Source: Anseranas semipalmata (lineage: Eukaryota; Chordata; Aves; Anseriformes; Anseranatidae). From it: a stretch of DNA of 64,000 nt. Shown here one piece after another: positions 63,981-64,000 of the stretch. The stretch is taken from the NCBI GenBank assembly GCA_013399115.1, contig VXAA01001094.1, forward strand, positions 20,956 through 84,955. The letters run 5' to 3'. A program made the translations under genes and the position numbers. The notes under the pieces were generated by a model. That model was not told where the DNA came from. It ran no database searches and saw only the letters and a program-made list of their open reading frames with translations. How positions within the stretch are numbered: position 1 is the first letter of the stretch; each line of letters starts with the position of its first letter.

Positions 63981-64000
63981 ATCGGGCATCTTTGTCTCCT

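Larger units (their letters stand above)
60973..64000 (+). other. RREB1: RREB1 intron, continues past window
   Basis: Begins GTAAGA. It contains an imperfect palindrome at 62571-62750 and a hairpin with clustered transcription-factor motifs near the right edge. A TTTCTTTGCAG acceptor-like sequence near 63440 is not followed by recognisable RREB1 coding sequence. Confidence 0.85.

Noticed and set aside
1..64000. CRISPR array, operon, phage or bacterial defence system
   Set aside because: The window is spliced vertebrate DNA; no regularly spaced repeats, tightly packed reading frames or ribosome-binding-site pattern are present.

Overview
The window is vertebrate nuclear DNA, most likely from a bird. 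It is intron-rich, has few interspersed repeats, is CpG-depleted apart from a few CpG-rich islands, and carries one ambiguous base (17782). The bird assignment rests on the low repeat content, one possible CR1-like tail, and coding exons that are close to but distinct from the mammalian gene. It is an inference, not a match to a reference.

One protein-coding gene can be supported: the 5' half of RREB1 (ras responsive element binding protein 1), a large C2H2 zinc-finger transcription factor, on the + strand. Six exons join in one reading frame with compatible GT-AG junctions: 33772-33891, 35178-35380, 40017-40106, 41443-41606, 59519-59663 and 60836-60972. They encode an acidic N-terminal extension, an SP-rich linker, four C2H2 fingers and a basic nuclear-localisation-type segment. 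Both ends of the coding sequence are missing. The start codon lies in an exon I could not identify (upstream, or unrecognised in the first 33 kb). The exon after 60972, which should begin with the next zinc finger, lies beyond the right edge.

Layout: 1-33771 is non-coding DNA upstream of the first recognised exon, with many short A/T tracts, a GC-rich block near 5.3-5.85 kb, a CpG-rich block at 25.6-27.3 kb and another at 27.74-28.06 kb that ends in a good splice donor. 33772-41606 holds four exons. 41607-59518 is a 17.9 kb intron with an isolated CpG-rich block at 52.05-52.56 kb. 59519-60972 holds two more exons, and the rest is intron. That last intron contains an imperfect palindrome of about 180 bp resembling a small DNA-transposon derivative, and a hairpin plus transcription-factor-site cluster at the right edge.

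I found no bacterial-type system, CRISPR array, tRNA, rRNA, intact transposon or second gene. The most useful observations concern RREB1 itself: the human initiator methionine is not conserved here, an acidic in-frame exon precedes it, and one splice donor is weak. The candidate alternative promoters and regulatory blocks around the gene come next.
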